From assembly GCA_009746045.1 (NCBI GenBank), contig RPFO01000310.1:1771142-1835141 (forward strand): a DNA stretch of 64,000 nucleotides, in the 5' to 3' direction. Source of the DNA: Mesostigma viride (lineage: Eukaryota; Streptophyta; Mesostigmatophyceae; Mesostigmatales; Mesostigmataceae). The position numbers and the translations under genes were made by a program. The notes below the pieces were generated by a model. The model ran no database searches and was not told the DNA's origin. It was given only the letters and a program-made list of their open reading frames with translations. This document shows, one piece after another, positions 44,063 through 54,380 of the stretch. The stretch's first letter is position 1. Each line of letters opens with the position of its first letter.

Positions 44063-44258
44063 GGCACTGGCTACAGCAGGCCGGCTGGCGTAGGACATGG
44101 GCACCGGCTCGAGAACGTTAATCTCTAATGCCCGTTTCCCCAAATGGCGCTCACCCTCCACAGCTCTCACGCGAGCTGCCGTCGCTTGAGGTCGAGCAGA
44201 GACCCAGCTGTCGGAAGGTCAGTGTAAAAATTCGTCGTTGCTGATACCAGACTCTGAA

Positions 44259-45317
44259 ATGCAACGCTCCAGGTCCGTGGGCCACGTGCGGGAGTCATCC
44301 GTCATCAGGTTGGGCTCCTTTCCCGGTGATGCAACGTCAAATCAGCTCTTCCATTGCCCAAGTCCAAGACGATTGTTTGGGGAAGGTGGCTCGGTTATAG
44401 TTAATTCTGGCTCTTGTGAACAAACTGTCCGCCCCAAAGTTGACATGGTGCGGCAATCATCTGGCGTCCTGTTTAATAAGGCGAAGCCCGCGGTGACTCC
44501 GAGAACGCTGCCGCCGCCACCGACATTATTGTTCGGAGTGCCGGGTGATTTTCAGCGTACAAGATCAGCGGACACGGTGGCCATGGCCAGTTCTCCTGTG
44601 TTGATCCGTTCCAGCCGCAGTCTGTCGTCCAAAACCGTACGCGCAGACATGATGGGGCTCGGTAGCCCCCATAACGTTGGGCGATCACAGCGGCGTATGT
44701 CATCCTCCGACCATATATACAGAACTAATCATGGTCATGACATCGTCTGTCCCTCTCCCGATGCTGGCGCCAGCGAAAGCAAACCCCTGTCGCGAACGTC
44801 TTCCAAATGGCCCAGCAGGCTTCGGCTGTCCCTCGATAGCGTCGCCACGATCGCCATCATGGGTCCTTGCCCGTCAAGTCCGCCGCCCACCCTGGCTCCC
44901 ACGACCTCTGTGAATAGCCAGCTTCTCCTGGACCTGCTCAGTCAGGTCAGCGTCCTGGCCGATGCCCCCTCCAGCCCCCACGGCAGTAACACCCCCTGGA
45001 CAGGCCAGGAGCCCCAGGACGACTTGTGCCACAGCCGCAGCGTGTCAAGCCCAGTAACCAGCTTGTCATCGGGGCTCAATGAGCCTGCAAGCCCTGTGCG
45101 CCCCACTCCAAAGCCGGCCCCTGCCTGGCCTCCCTCCATGGGCCCGGCGGCCCCCTCCAGCTCCAACCCCCCTGCGCCCTCTTCCAGGGCCCGCCGGTTC
45201 TTCTCCTTCCGCCAGGCCTTCCTGTTCTCACGCTGCATCACCCCCGTGGCGGACCAGGTGGAAGAACACGACCACTTGCCCATGCAGCCGTGCATGATCG
45301 CGTCGCGGGTCTACTAG
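44259..45317 (+). CDS. Ser/Pro-rich protein of unknown function, possible host gene
   Basis: 352 codons from the first in-frame ATG to TAG; the frame is open from 44190. It has repeated basic-Ser motifs: QRSRSVGHVRESS, FQRTRSADTVAMASSP, QRRMSSSDHIYR and SRTSSKWPSRLRLSLDS. A Pro-rich middle follows, then a C-terminal SSRARRFFSFRQAFLFS. RxRSxS patterns are typical sites for basophilic kinases and 14-3-3 proteins, but no enzyme domain, signal peptide or membrane segment is seen. It is the longest frame here with no transposon similarity. It may be a single exon of a larger gene. Function unknown. Confidence 0.5.
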   Translation: MQRSRSVGHVRESSVIRLGSFPGDATSNQLFHCPSPRRLFGEGGSVIVNSGSCEQTVRPKVDMVRQSSGVLFNKAKPAVTPRTLPPPPTLLFGVPGDFQRTRSADTVAMASSPVLIRSSRSLSSKTVRADMMGLGSPHNVGRSQRRMSSSDHIYRTNHGHDIVCPSPDAGASESKPLSRTSSKWPSRLRLSLDSVATIAIMGPCPSSPPPTLAPTTSVNSQLLLDLLSQVSVLADAPSSPHGSNTPWTGQEPQDDLCHSRSVSSPVTSLSSGLNEPASPVRPTPKPAPAWPPSMGPAAPSSSNPPAPSSRARRFFSFRQAFLFSRCITPVADQVEEHDHLPMQPCMIASRVY

Positions 45318-45342
45318 CTATTTTCAGCAAGTGGTTTGATCC

Positions 45343-45419
45343 GCGCCCTCAAAATAATCTCAGCAGCGCCCTCAAAATAATCTCAGCAGCGCCCTCAAAA
45401 TAATCTCAGCAGCGCCCTT
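45343..45419. repeat. 23-bp tandem repeat, about 3.3 copies
   Basis: GCGCCCTCAAAATAATCTCA followed by GCA is repeated without change, immediately after the stop of the Ser-rich frame. Confidence 0.95.
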
Positions 45420-46713
45420 ATATCAGACGGATGGAGCCAGCGGGGGATGCTTTTTAGGCGGGCGGATGAAGGGGGGGAGAAAGAGAGAGCATTTCTACTG
45501 AGGCAATCAGCCGCTGCTTGAAAATGATTATTTCGAGCTCATCTGGGGTGAACTGGAGTCAGCTGTGGCCGGTAGAGATTGGTGGAAATTGTTGAGCTCA
45601 GGCTATTGGAGGCCGTTGGAGGTGAACCTCACCACCTCATAGCCGACAGGAGGTCGCCTGCGCGCCGGTGGAATGAGAGGCCTCTGAGGGTGTAAGGGGG
45701 TGGGGGGGTGGGGGGGTGGGGGGTGGGGGGTGGGGGGACCCACTTACCACCACTGAAGCTATATCATTGGCCGCATACACATAGTAGTAATCTCACTGGA
45801 TAATAAAGGGGTGGGCAGACTTGGCCTGGGTCGAGGCTTGCGAGGACCCGGGCCATAGGTCCCATTATGTGGGGCGACCAGTGCATGCCTTCTCTAGGCT
45901 TTGCCAGGGCAACTGCTTTTCCATAAGGGGGTCTCTTCGCCTACTTCCGGTGCCGGATTGTCCAGTTTCCAAATTTGTGGGGTTTCCCCGAAGCTGTATT
46001 CCAAGACTGTCAGTGCGCAGGTGAATGGGAGGGGTTTTAATTGTTCTCTTTCCGCAGTGAGGGAAGAGAGCCAGTGGCAGCTTGTTATTTAATTAAGTAT
46101 TTGTACGGGGCAGGTGTGCCCAAACGACTCTGGGGTCTTGATAAACGCTCCCTGTTCCGTTGGCCAGGTTGAGGCTTGGATCCCAAGGGTGTGTCTCAAG
46201 CACGCCACTTACCCGCAGCTTATCCAGAGAATACGAGCAGTGTACCGCAGTTTTTTTTTGTTCAAGTCCCTTTCCTTCTGGCCCTTTCCGGGATGTTTCC
46301 CATTTTATCCATGGGAGTGGTACATAGAGCACCAGCCCAGCACATTCAGCTGGTGGCCTAGGTAGATCGTGCACTGTAGTAGCTTATTATGTGGGTGGAT
46401 GCATTTTGTTTAGAGCGTTCACGGATTAGCCAGCGCAACTAGAGCGCATGTACTTATATGAATTTTATATGAAGTGATGTTCCAGTCACATGCGTTCAAA
46501 TATGGGATCAGTCAAGCTCATTCGCTTGCAACTTCTACAATGAATTGTTATTTGAACATCGAAGCGCTGGTTGACCTGGTTGTCTCATTGATCTATCTTA
46601 CTTGTCTCATTGATTTATTGCACAAGACAAACGTAATTCATTGCAGTACTATCAAATGGCAAGGGGGGGGGGACGTGTGTCAAGGTTGTCGAACGTATTG
46701 GCAAGCTCAGCAT
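45420..46713. other. No gene recognised; contains a G-rich tract
   Basis: 45690-45738 is five or more runs of 5-7 G separated by single T. The rest has no supported coding region; frames of 60-90 codons overlap on both strands. A further G run is at 46665. Confidence 0.5.
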
Positions 46714-46848
46714 CAAAGGCTACACATTTCCATCACCATTCATGTTCATCATCCTGAACGGCTCGAACACGCGGACAAGATAACGGCAGGCTCGAGCTAC
46801 CATGGTCCGGATTCTCCCGATTTCTGGCCTGCGCTGGTTGTCTCCTTG
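46714..46848 (+). mobile_element. 135-bp Penelope-tail insertion with 19-bp duplication
   Basis: Flanked by GTATTGGCAAGCTCAGCAT at 46695-46713 and 46849-46867, exact. The body matches the last 135 bp or so of the Penelope-like element ending at 55790, finishing ...GCTGGTTGTCTCCTTG. Common 3' end with variable 5' end implies target-primed insertion of a truncated copy. Confidence 0.9.
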
Positions 46849-46867
46849 GTATTGGCAAGCTCAGCAT

Positions 46868-47535
46868 GTATGCCCGATTCTCTTAGTGAGCAGCTATGAT
46901 TGCACCTGTTGCATGAGAGTAATTTAGTGCACGGGAGTTCCTGGCCCAGGCCAATGTTGTAGTGTGCATGCAGGGATTTCAAAGCACTTTACAGTGCTCC
47001 GCATCTAGTCCGGCCCATACCAGTGCTTTTTTCAGACCTTTCTGCACAGCTGGCAACACTGAAATCCGGCAGAAGCCAGCTAGGGAGTGGGGACAGCCAC
47101 GGAGCCGATGAGGTCCTGGCAGCTGCCATGAAAAATGCATGCCGCACATGAAGGCTTCCAGGTGGTCTTGATACCACCTTTATATCGGAAACCACTAACC
47201 CCACCCCCCACCCACCCACCCACACACACACACACCACCACCACCACGACGCCCCTCTGATCGATGCCACCTGAGTAGAAACTCTGCATGTTATCTAAAG
47301 AGTTATTAGCCATCCATAGTAGTTGGAGAAGGCGGCCATCTTATTACGTGCCTCCTCAGTTCTCCAACGATGGACGACAACTAGCTTTTACTTCACATTT
47401 TCCAAACACAGAGATGGCATGTGGACAAAACATCCTGTTCACTTCCCGCCGCCTGCCATCCGTTGCACAGCTGACGAAAGCCATTTCTGATCGACCCCGC
47501 CTGATGAGTTTGACTGGGCTTGGTTGTATTACTAC
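46868..47535. other. No gene recognised; simple repeat
   Basis: 47197-47250 is (CCCA)n, (CA)n and (CCA)n in succession. No coding evidence elsewhere. Confidence 0.5.
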
Positions 47536-47707
47536 CAAGGAGACAACCAGCGCAGGCCAGAAATCGGGAGAATCCGGACCATGGTAGCTCGAGCCTGCCG
47601 TTATCTTGTCCGCGTGTTCGAGTCGTTCAGGATGATGAAGATGAATGGTGATGGAAATGTGTATCCGTCGTGTGCATTGAAATTATGGCTGGCTTACGTG
47701 TAGAGCG
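47536..47707 (-). mobile_element. 172-bp Penelope-tail insertion
   Basis: Inverse of the 3' end of the Penelope-like element (55617-55790), with flanking TATTACTA at 47527-47534 and 47708-47715. The 5' end is about 37 bp longer than the copy at 46714. Confidence 0.85.
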
Positions 47708-47715
47708 TATTACTA

Positions 47716-48371
47716 TCACCGCCAGGGTAGAAAGGCCAATCGCCTTTTCCCTTCAAGTTGTTTCGCCACGCCTCCACCACCGCTGGATGAAATTTATTAC
47801 ATCAATGCCGACGCCCCGATGGAGGCATTGCTAGCGTTCTCTCGAAAGATCTCCCGCCCTGGCTATGGACTTGTACGTTTTCGGACTTGAACGATTTTTG
47901 CCTGCAATGATCCTGACGTGCGACGCTCTTGCTTTGCATAGTGCGAAAACTACAGGATTTGCTGCTGTCTGCTGTACTAACGTTTTGCTGAATTTACGCG
48001 GCCCCTCGCGTGCTTTTGCGAGTGCTTTGCACAGGACCTGCCCGTCCCGTCCCTTGTCGCCGTGTTGCCGGTTCCTACCGTCCCGGTCGTTCGTGTCCAC
48101 GGTACAGTATTGCCGTCACGTCTGAAAAGGTAACCCGTATTTTTCGGCTCAAACCGTCCCGTTCGTTCCTTCCACCCTTATTTTCCGACGCGAACCGCAC
48201 CATGGTGTCACGCATCACGCGCCACTGGGTGCTGCCAACACCGGGTGTGATTTCTAAAAATCCGAACAACGTGACCACATGACAAGGTTACTGCATCGGC
48301 CAAGAAAAGCGATTAATGTGCCGATAAGTGTTAGAAGGCAATTAGTCAGCAATATTTATTAGCTTAGTAGA
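47716..48371. other. No gene recognised
   Basis: Mixed sequence without repeats I could match or a convincing frame. Open frames of 70-90 codons occur on both strands. Confidence 0.4.
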
Positions 48372-48375
48372 TTAA

Positions 48376-50074
48376 CCCCTAAATGGGCAGAAATACTGCC
48401 GATGCATCGGCTGTAACTTCACAATTTTGCAAACCAGATGCCATCCAACCCACCCATATCCAATGGCTGTCCTTGGGGGCCAAGCATGTCCATGAGTTGC
48501 CCTTCGGGTTGGTATATCACAACCTTACATATATGCAGGGTAGGCCATGTATAACTGCCGTCAAAGTCAGGGGGGTCAAGACGAGCGTTTTCATTTTTGG
48601 TAGAATGTGCATTTTGAATTATGTTGTAAGAGCTAGGCACCTACCACTTCAGGGATGATAAACAATTAGTAGCTGAACAGTTTGAGCCATTGGGGTCATC
48701 ATTTGGGTGGGTATACCAGCAGTTACACCCAGTACAGCCCATAGGGGTACCGTTGGTAAAAAGCAACCAAGGGGGTAGGAGTGGGCATACTACCTACTAA
48801 TACCTACTAATATGGCCCCCAACCATGCCGCACAATACATTTCCCTTCCACAATGATGGGGAAACATAACTGCATCATCACACTGCCCTTACATGGCACC
48901 TATGTGCAGGTGCCACCTTGTCCATGCATGTAGGTAACGTGGTACGGATACCCTACGCAAGGCATGCATTCTAGGAGGCAGCCACCAACAAACTAGTGAT
49001 TTTAAGCCTATTTCAGCTTGCCCTAGTAAGGATAAACTAGGCCTAAGCTGCTATAGCTTGCCAGGTGATGGCCAGCACACCTGGTGGCACATGCTGACAA
49101 TGGGAAGCTTCTACTCACCGGTTACATGCTTGATGATGCCACAGAGACCAGCCAACTGCCTCACACTCATGCAATATGTGTGTGGGAAATGTATAACAAA
49201 CATATATGGAGGTATTCAAACCCATACAGCCTCTAAAACTTATCACCATCACCCTGTGGCAGGTCAACTGACTGAGGGAAGCATCTAAGAAGGGTGTTTT
49301 AGAAAGGGGCCAGGCCAGGGTCAAGAAAGAGCATAATAATGCAAAAAGAATGTGCTACACAAGCTAGAACGTATATATAAACGTCAAACATCGATAGGAA
49401 AACGATGATTAAGCTTTACCAGGCATGGATGGCGTTACCTTGGCCCAGGCGGTGGCCGCAAAATGGCGCATTTCGGAACACCAAAGTTGTGCAGCATGGT
49501 CGCTGGATTCGGCGATTTCTGGCAACCCTTGCACGTTTACGACTACCATGTATCATAAAAAGTACAAAGAAACCAATATATCCTTTAAAATACGCCGGAA
49601 AGGTATTGCTGTCAACGTTTCTATCGTCCGGCCTGATCGCAGTTTTTTTCCAGCAAGAACGCTGCCGACACCTATCAAATGGCATTCCCGCGAACCAAAA
49701 ATTGGCCTGTATCATCTTTAGGACGTATAAAATCAATTTCCTGAGTTTGGTCAGAAAATTCGAACGAAAACGTAAATGCCATGCGTGGGCGCAAGCCGCC
49801 ATGGCCAGGTCGTCGTTTTCCGGAATGCACGTTTTACGTGAAAAAGTACCCTGACCCCTTGTACTTTGACCGGCCAGAACGCCTCTATAACTTTGTCAGA
49901 AGTATGCAAACCCTAGTACCATGCTGTGAGGAAAATTATAAACTTTCGATCTTCTCAGCTAAACTTTTCCTAATTCTCAATAGTTTTCGCGGCATTTGGT
50001 CCCCCGAGAAGGGGCCGACGTGTCGGCTGTAACTCAGTTTTAGGCGGAAAATCGGCAGCCAGACCATTTAGGGG
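48376..50074 (-). mobile_element. piggyBac-like (TTAA) nonautonomous element, copy 2
   Basis: Ends CCCCTAAATGG and its inverse, flanked by TTAA at 48372-48375 and 50075-50078; 1,699 bp. Inverse orientation to copy 1 and without the LINE, so it shows the empty site for the R2-like insertion near 48520. It contains no transposase. Subterminal GCCGAT.CATCGG motifs occur at both ends. Confidence 0.9.
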
Positions 50075-50078
50075 TTAA

Positions 50079-51204
50079 TAATAGACACGTGACTGCATTG
50101 TACTGCGTCGTAGCTTAGTAGATATAGTATACAAATCGAGTAAAAGTTAGTATAATCTAGCAGAGATACGAATCTTGGTCACTCTGATTTACGTTCGTCG
50201 TTCTATCGCCCAGAGGCGCGGAGGGAGCTCCGGAATTTCCTACGAGATTTGAAGGTTCCTTTACTCTGTATTGGTACCCACGTACGTGACGCAGTCACGT
50301 GCTTATTAATTAATTAATTCCTAGGAGATCAGGAGGAGATTGCTTTCTATTTGTCGTCGGCAGTCTCCAGGAAGTACCGGAGCTCCCGGGGTACCCAACA
50401 CTGAGTGGGTGCCCACCCCGGCCTCCTCCAGCTGGCACAGTCGCCACGGGGGCTGCGCCACTCCCGTCCGCCGGGGTTGAAGCTTGCGTTCCCTGGTCCT
50501 GGGCTGAAGCTTGCGTTCGCTCCGCGCCATGCACGCGCCATGAGCCCAGAAAAAGTGGTCAAGACGTGTTGACTGTTGTGAATACAAGTTGAATGCCCTT
50601 CACCGCTGGCTAGCATGCAGGCGATGGAGACGGGATTTTTGTTGTTTGGGGAACCGATTGTGGGAGGCCGAGCCCGCAGCCGCCTCTGATTGATTGCTAT
50701 TGATAATTGAACCCTTGCGGCTGGCCAGGCCGCAAGGAGCTCAGCGGCGCGGCGCTAGCCGATAATGCATCCTCGAGGCGCTAACCCGAGACTTAGTACC
50801 GGTAGGCTAACCGATAGTGCATGCTCGAGCCGCTACCCAAGACTACCGGCCCTCAGCGGAATTATGCTACCGAGGGCAGTTACCAGGTTCTCTGACAGTC
50901 ATGCACGGCGCGCATTGGCTTCCGCACCTTGCTTAGGCACCGGCACCAACAAGCATCTAGCTAGACCAGTGTATATTCATACGATACGCCGCTGTCGTAC
51001 CCGGCCTAGCTGGCAGGTGTATTATAATGTATAATACACGGCGTATCATGTATTATATGCTGATCGTACGCTAACTCTTGAAAACCCCTTTTGGCATGGT
51101 TTTGAGGGTTCTTCAACATTCTGAGCAACCAAGCATGGCCTGCTGGTGTTTTTGCCATACCTTTTACCTATACACTATGACATATATAGCATGACTGTCA
51201 GAAA
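50079..51204. other. No gene recognised
   Basis: 50283-50320 has ACGTGACGCAGTCACGTG and TTAATTAATTAA, resembling the RTE-like 3' hairpin and tail. 50750-50850 holds an imperfect tandem pair (CTAGCCGATAATGCATCCTC / CTAACCGATAGTGCATGCTC). GCTTGCGTTC is repeated near 50482 and 50511. Nothing coding was supported. Confidence 0.45.
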
Positions 51205-52390
51205 ACATCATCGTGCACACAGTTCAGGCCTACCTAGAGACGCATCCAACCCATGTGGCGCTGAAGGTGGATTGCCACAATGCGTTCAATGCTGTCACCA
51301 AGGCTAGCATCATTGAGGCCGTTGGCGAGGCGTTCCCTGACCTTCTTGCGTGGACAGCAGCCTGCTCAACCCACTCAACTCTCCTTCCTCATGGAGGATG
51401 GGACGTTCGCCGACGTCGCTTCCCGCACGGGAGCCCAGCAAGGTGACCCCCTCGGCCCCTTTTATGTACCTGTCCGCCCCGCTGCACAAGGCTCTCCAAG
51501 GTACGCGATCCACGCTGCGCACCCGGATGTCGTGCTCCTCGCCTATATGGACGATATCCATGCCCTTGGGCCGGCCGACGCTGTGGTTGCCGCCCTGGCT
51601 GCCCTTGTGGCCATGGCCGGCGGCCATCAACCTTCGGCTCACCCAGGCTCCCCAAGTGTGCAGTCTTTTCGCCCCAGGGGGACTGCTGTGGCTTCCCCGC
51701 AACTATCCCGGGGGCATTGGCGCGGGCGCGTGGTTTCTCTTGCCTGGGCGTCCCTGTGGGTGACCCTGACTACGTCGAAGCGGAGCTCCGGGCCACCATG
51801 GAACAGCGCACCCATATGTCCTCGAGACTTGGGCGCGCCTCAAGGACCCCCCATGCAGACCAAAGGGCTCCTCCTGTGGTTTAATGCGCTCACCCGCGGG
51901 TGGTTCACTGGCTCCGTGGCGCTCCCCCCCACTTGGTGCGGCTTGCCGCGGAAGGCCACGACGCGCACATTCAGGCCGCCTTGCAGGGGCTCCTCCCCGG
52001 CCCTAGCGGCCTGCCAGCTCACTCCATGCGCTTGGCCACCCTCCCCTGGCGCATGGGCAGGTGTGGGCTCACCCGCGCCGCCCGCTTCGCCCCCACCGCC
52101 TTCCTTGGCTCTGTTGCTCAGGCCTGGGCGGAGATCTGCCGGTTGGTCCCCAGCGCCGTCAGCGCCATTCCCGATTTGGTCACCCCATCCCCCTTCCCCT
52201 TTGTGCAGGCTGTGCAGGATTCTTACCTCGGGATCCAGCAGGCCTGCGACCTCGTCCGCCCCTGGCGCCCAGGCCGTCCACCATGGCCTGCCCCGGGGCA
52301 CGCCCGGCGTGTCCACTGTCGTCAGTCCTAGAGTCTTCCCTGCCTGCGTTCATGAAAAGCAACAGCAGACCTACTACGTGGGTATACTAC
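51205..52390 (+). pseudogene. R2-like RT fragment (LINE B)
   Basis: Carries IIVHTVQAYLETHPTHVALK, the DCHNAFNAVTKAS motif, TGAQQGDPLGPFY and LLAYMDDIHALGP, in several frames because of indels. The YMDD catalytic pair is still legible. It is cut off where the Penelope-like element enters; the CCHC part resumes at 55791. Confidence 0.88.
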
Positions 52391-53343
52391 GCTCGTAGAC
52401 CTTTTTGCCAAAGGCACCAAGTTTCGGCCGTGGGTCCAGCGCACGTGTGCCAAAGAGGTGAATGCAATGCTCTCAACATCACTTCGCAAATTCTGCAATG
52501 CCATGTGCACGGACCTACAGCTTGCTCCCCTTGCCATGGAACCGTGGTTTCGCGCCGTCATTCACGAATGCAATGCACGTCTCACCAGGCTTGATTACCG
52601 TCTCCGGCAGGTCCACCGCACCACCTGGCTCAACACCACAGATAAAGCACTTCTTGACCACTTCAAGCAGGACTTTATCATCACGTGAGTTGACAAGAGT
52701 GCCAACAACTTTGCTTTTATATGCAAGAAGCACTACCTTGCTACTTTGCAACACGAGTTGGCGTCCAGCCCTACCTATGTTCAGCGTGCACAGTCCACCG
52801 CCAGTATCACTGCTGCTCATCCGTCGGGCTTTTCTGCACAGCCAAAACATTGTTGCTCGGGCATTCCTTAAGCGGCAGCAACGCGCCACCACCACTACGT
52901 TCCCATATCTGTATCTCACTCCTGCAGCACAAGACTCACTCCTGCTGCACAAGACTCCTGTTGCTGCGTCGCATTCAGCCCCACTGATGCCTCTCTCGAA
53001 ACTCATCTGCCATGCTTTGAATGCTCTTAATTCTCCCCGAAGCCAATGCATTATGGGTGGAGGTGCTGTCGAATGCCGGGTATGAATGCGCTGGTAGTTG
53101 GATCGTCATAGACTCAGCCCAAGTACGCCTACGCCTTGCCGCCCTTAGCCGTTCCAAGACAGCAGCAGAGAAGCGTATATCTATGCCCATAGCCACCTAT
53201 GATTTCACCACTCTATATACCACACTAGATTTGCACGATTTGAAAGCTCGTTTAGATAGCCTCCTTACTCGTCTGTATGCACGTAGGCCTCACGGGCGCA
53301 ACCACCTGCACGTGCGTGTTTCTCAGACCAAGCCCACGGCAAC

Positions 53344-54380
53344 AGTTATTATAAATAGTGACGGAACCTTTTTGCCACTTGGCAATTAGGTCCGTCACTA
53401 TTTATCCGGCGAAAACCACTCGCCGGCATCTATTCCGCGTTAAGTTCACGTGAACGTGGCGCGGAATTGATGCCGGCGAGTGGTTTTCGCCGGATAAATA
53501 GTGACGGACCTAATTGCCAAGTGGCAAAAAGGTTCCGTCACTATTTATAATAACTAAAACGTCGGAGTGTGGGGGCCGATATCTATCGTACCGCTGATGC
53601 CTACTGCAGTACCGAATCTCGCCTTAACGATATTCCAACCGGGCATATTTTCCCTTCTGGCACTTTCGTTTGGCCTTCTGGTATCAATTCCTTCCGGTAT
53701 TCGGAAATACCCGTGTCACCACAGGGATTCGAACCCCCGACTTACGAGGTCTTAGTTATTATAAATAGTGACGGAACCTTTTTGCCACTTGGCAATTAGG
53801 TCCGTCACTATTTATCCGGCGAAAACCACTCGCCGGCATCTATTCCGCGTTAAGTTCACGTGAACGTGGCGCGGAATTGATGCCGGCGAGTGGTTTTCGC
53901 CGGATAAATAGTGACGGACCTAATTGCCCAAGTGGCAAAAAGGTTCCGTCACTATTTATAATAACTAAGACCTCGTAAGTCGGGGGTTCGAATCCCTGTG
54001 GTGACACGGGTATTTCCGAATACCGGAAGGAATTGATACCAGAAGGCCAAACGAAAGTGCCAGAAGGGAAAATATGCCCGGTTGGAATATCGTTAAGGCG
54101 AGATTCGGTACTGCAGTAGGCATTAGCGGTACGATAGATATCGGCCCCCACACTACGACGTTTTAGTTATTATAAATAGTGACGGAACCTTTTTGCCACT
54201 TGGCAATTAGGTCCGTCACTATTTATCCGGCGAAAACCACTCGCCGGCATCAATTCCGCGCCACGTTCACGTACGTGAACTTAACGCGGAATAGATGCCG
54301 GCGAGTGGTTTTCGCCGGATAAATAGTGACGGACCTAATTGCCAAGTGGCAAAAAGGTTCCGTCACTATTTATAATAACT
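53344..54380. mobile_element. 1,037-bp palindromic foldback element, H-U-H-U'-H
   Basis: Flanked by GCAAC at 53339-53343 and 54381-54385. Three copies of a roughly 210-bp hairpin (53344-53554, 53754-53967, 54167-54380), each starting AGTTATTATAAATAGTGACG and ending with its inverse. Between them are a 199-bp unit U (53555-53753) and its inverse U' (53968-54166). The whole element is one large palindrome centred near 53861. No ORF of note. Confidence 0.93.
53968..54010 (+). other. tRNA-like T-arm (B-box) in foldback unit U'
   Basis: GACCTCGTAAGTC followed by GGGGGTTCGAATCCCTG and TGGTGACA. GGTTCGAATCC is a perfect RNA polymerase III B box, and CTCGTAA between GAC and GTC resembles an anticodon stem-loop (CGT). 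Spacing to the T-arm is too short, and there is no D-arm upstream, so this is a tRNA-derived remnant rather than a gene. The inverse lies at 53711-53753. Confidence 0.6.

Noticed and set aside
53968-54010. A functional tRNA gene
   Set aside because: B box and an anticodon-like loop are present, but the D-arm and acceptor 5' strand are missing and the spacing is wrong.
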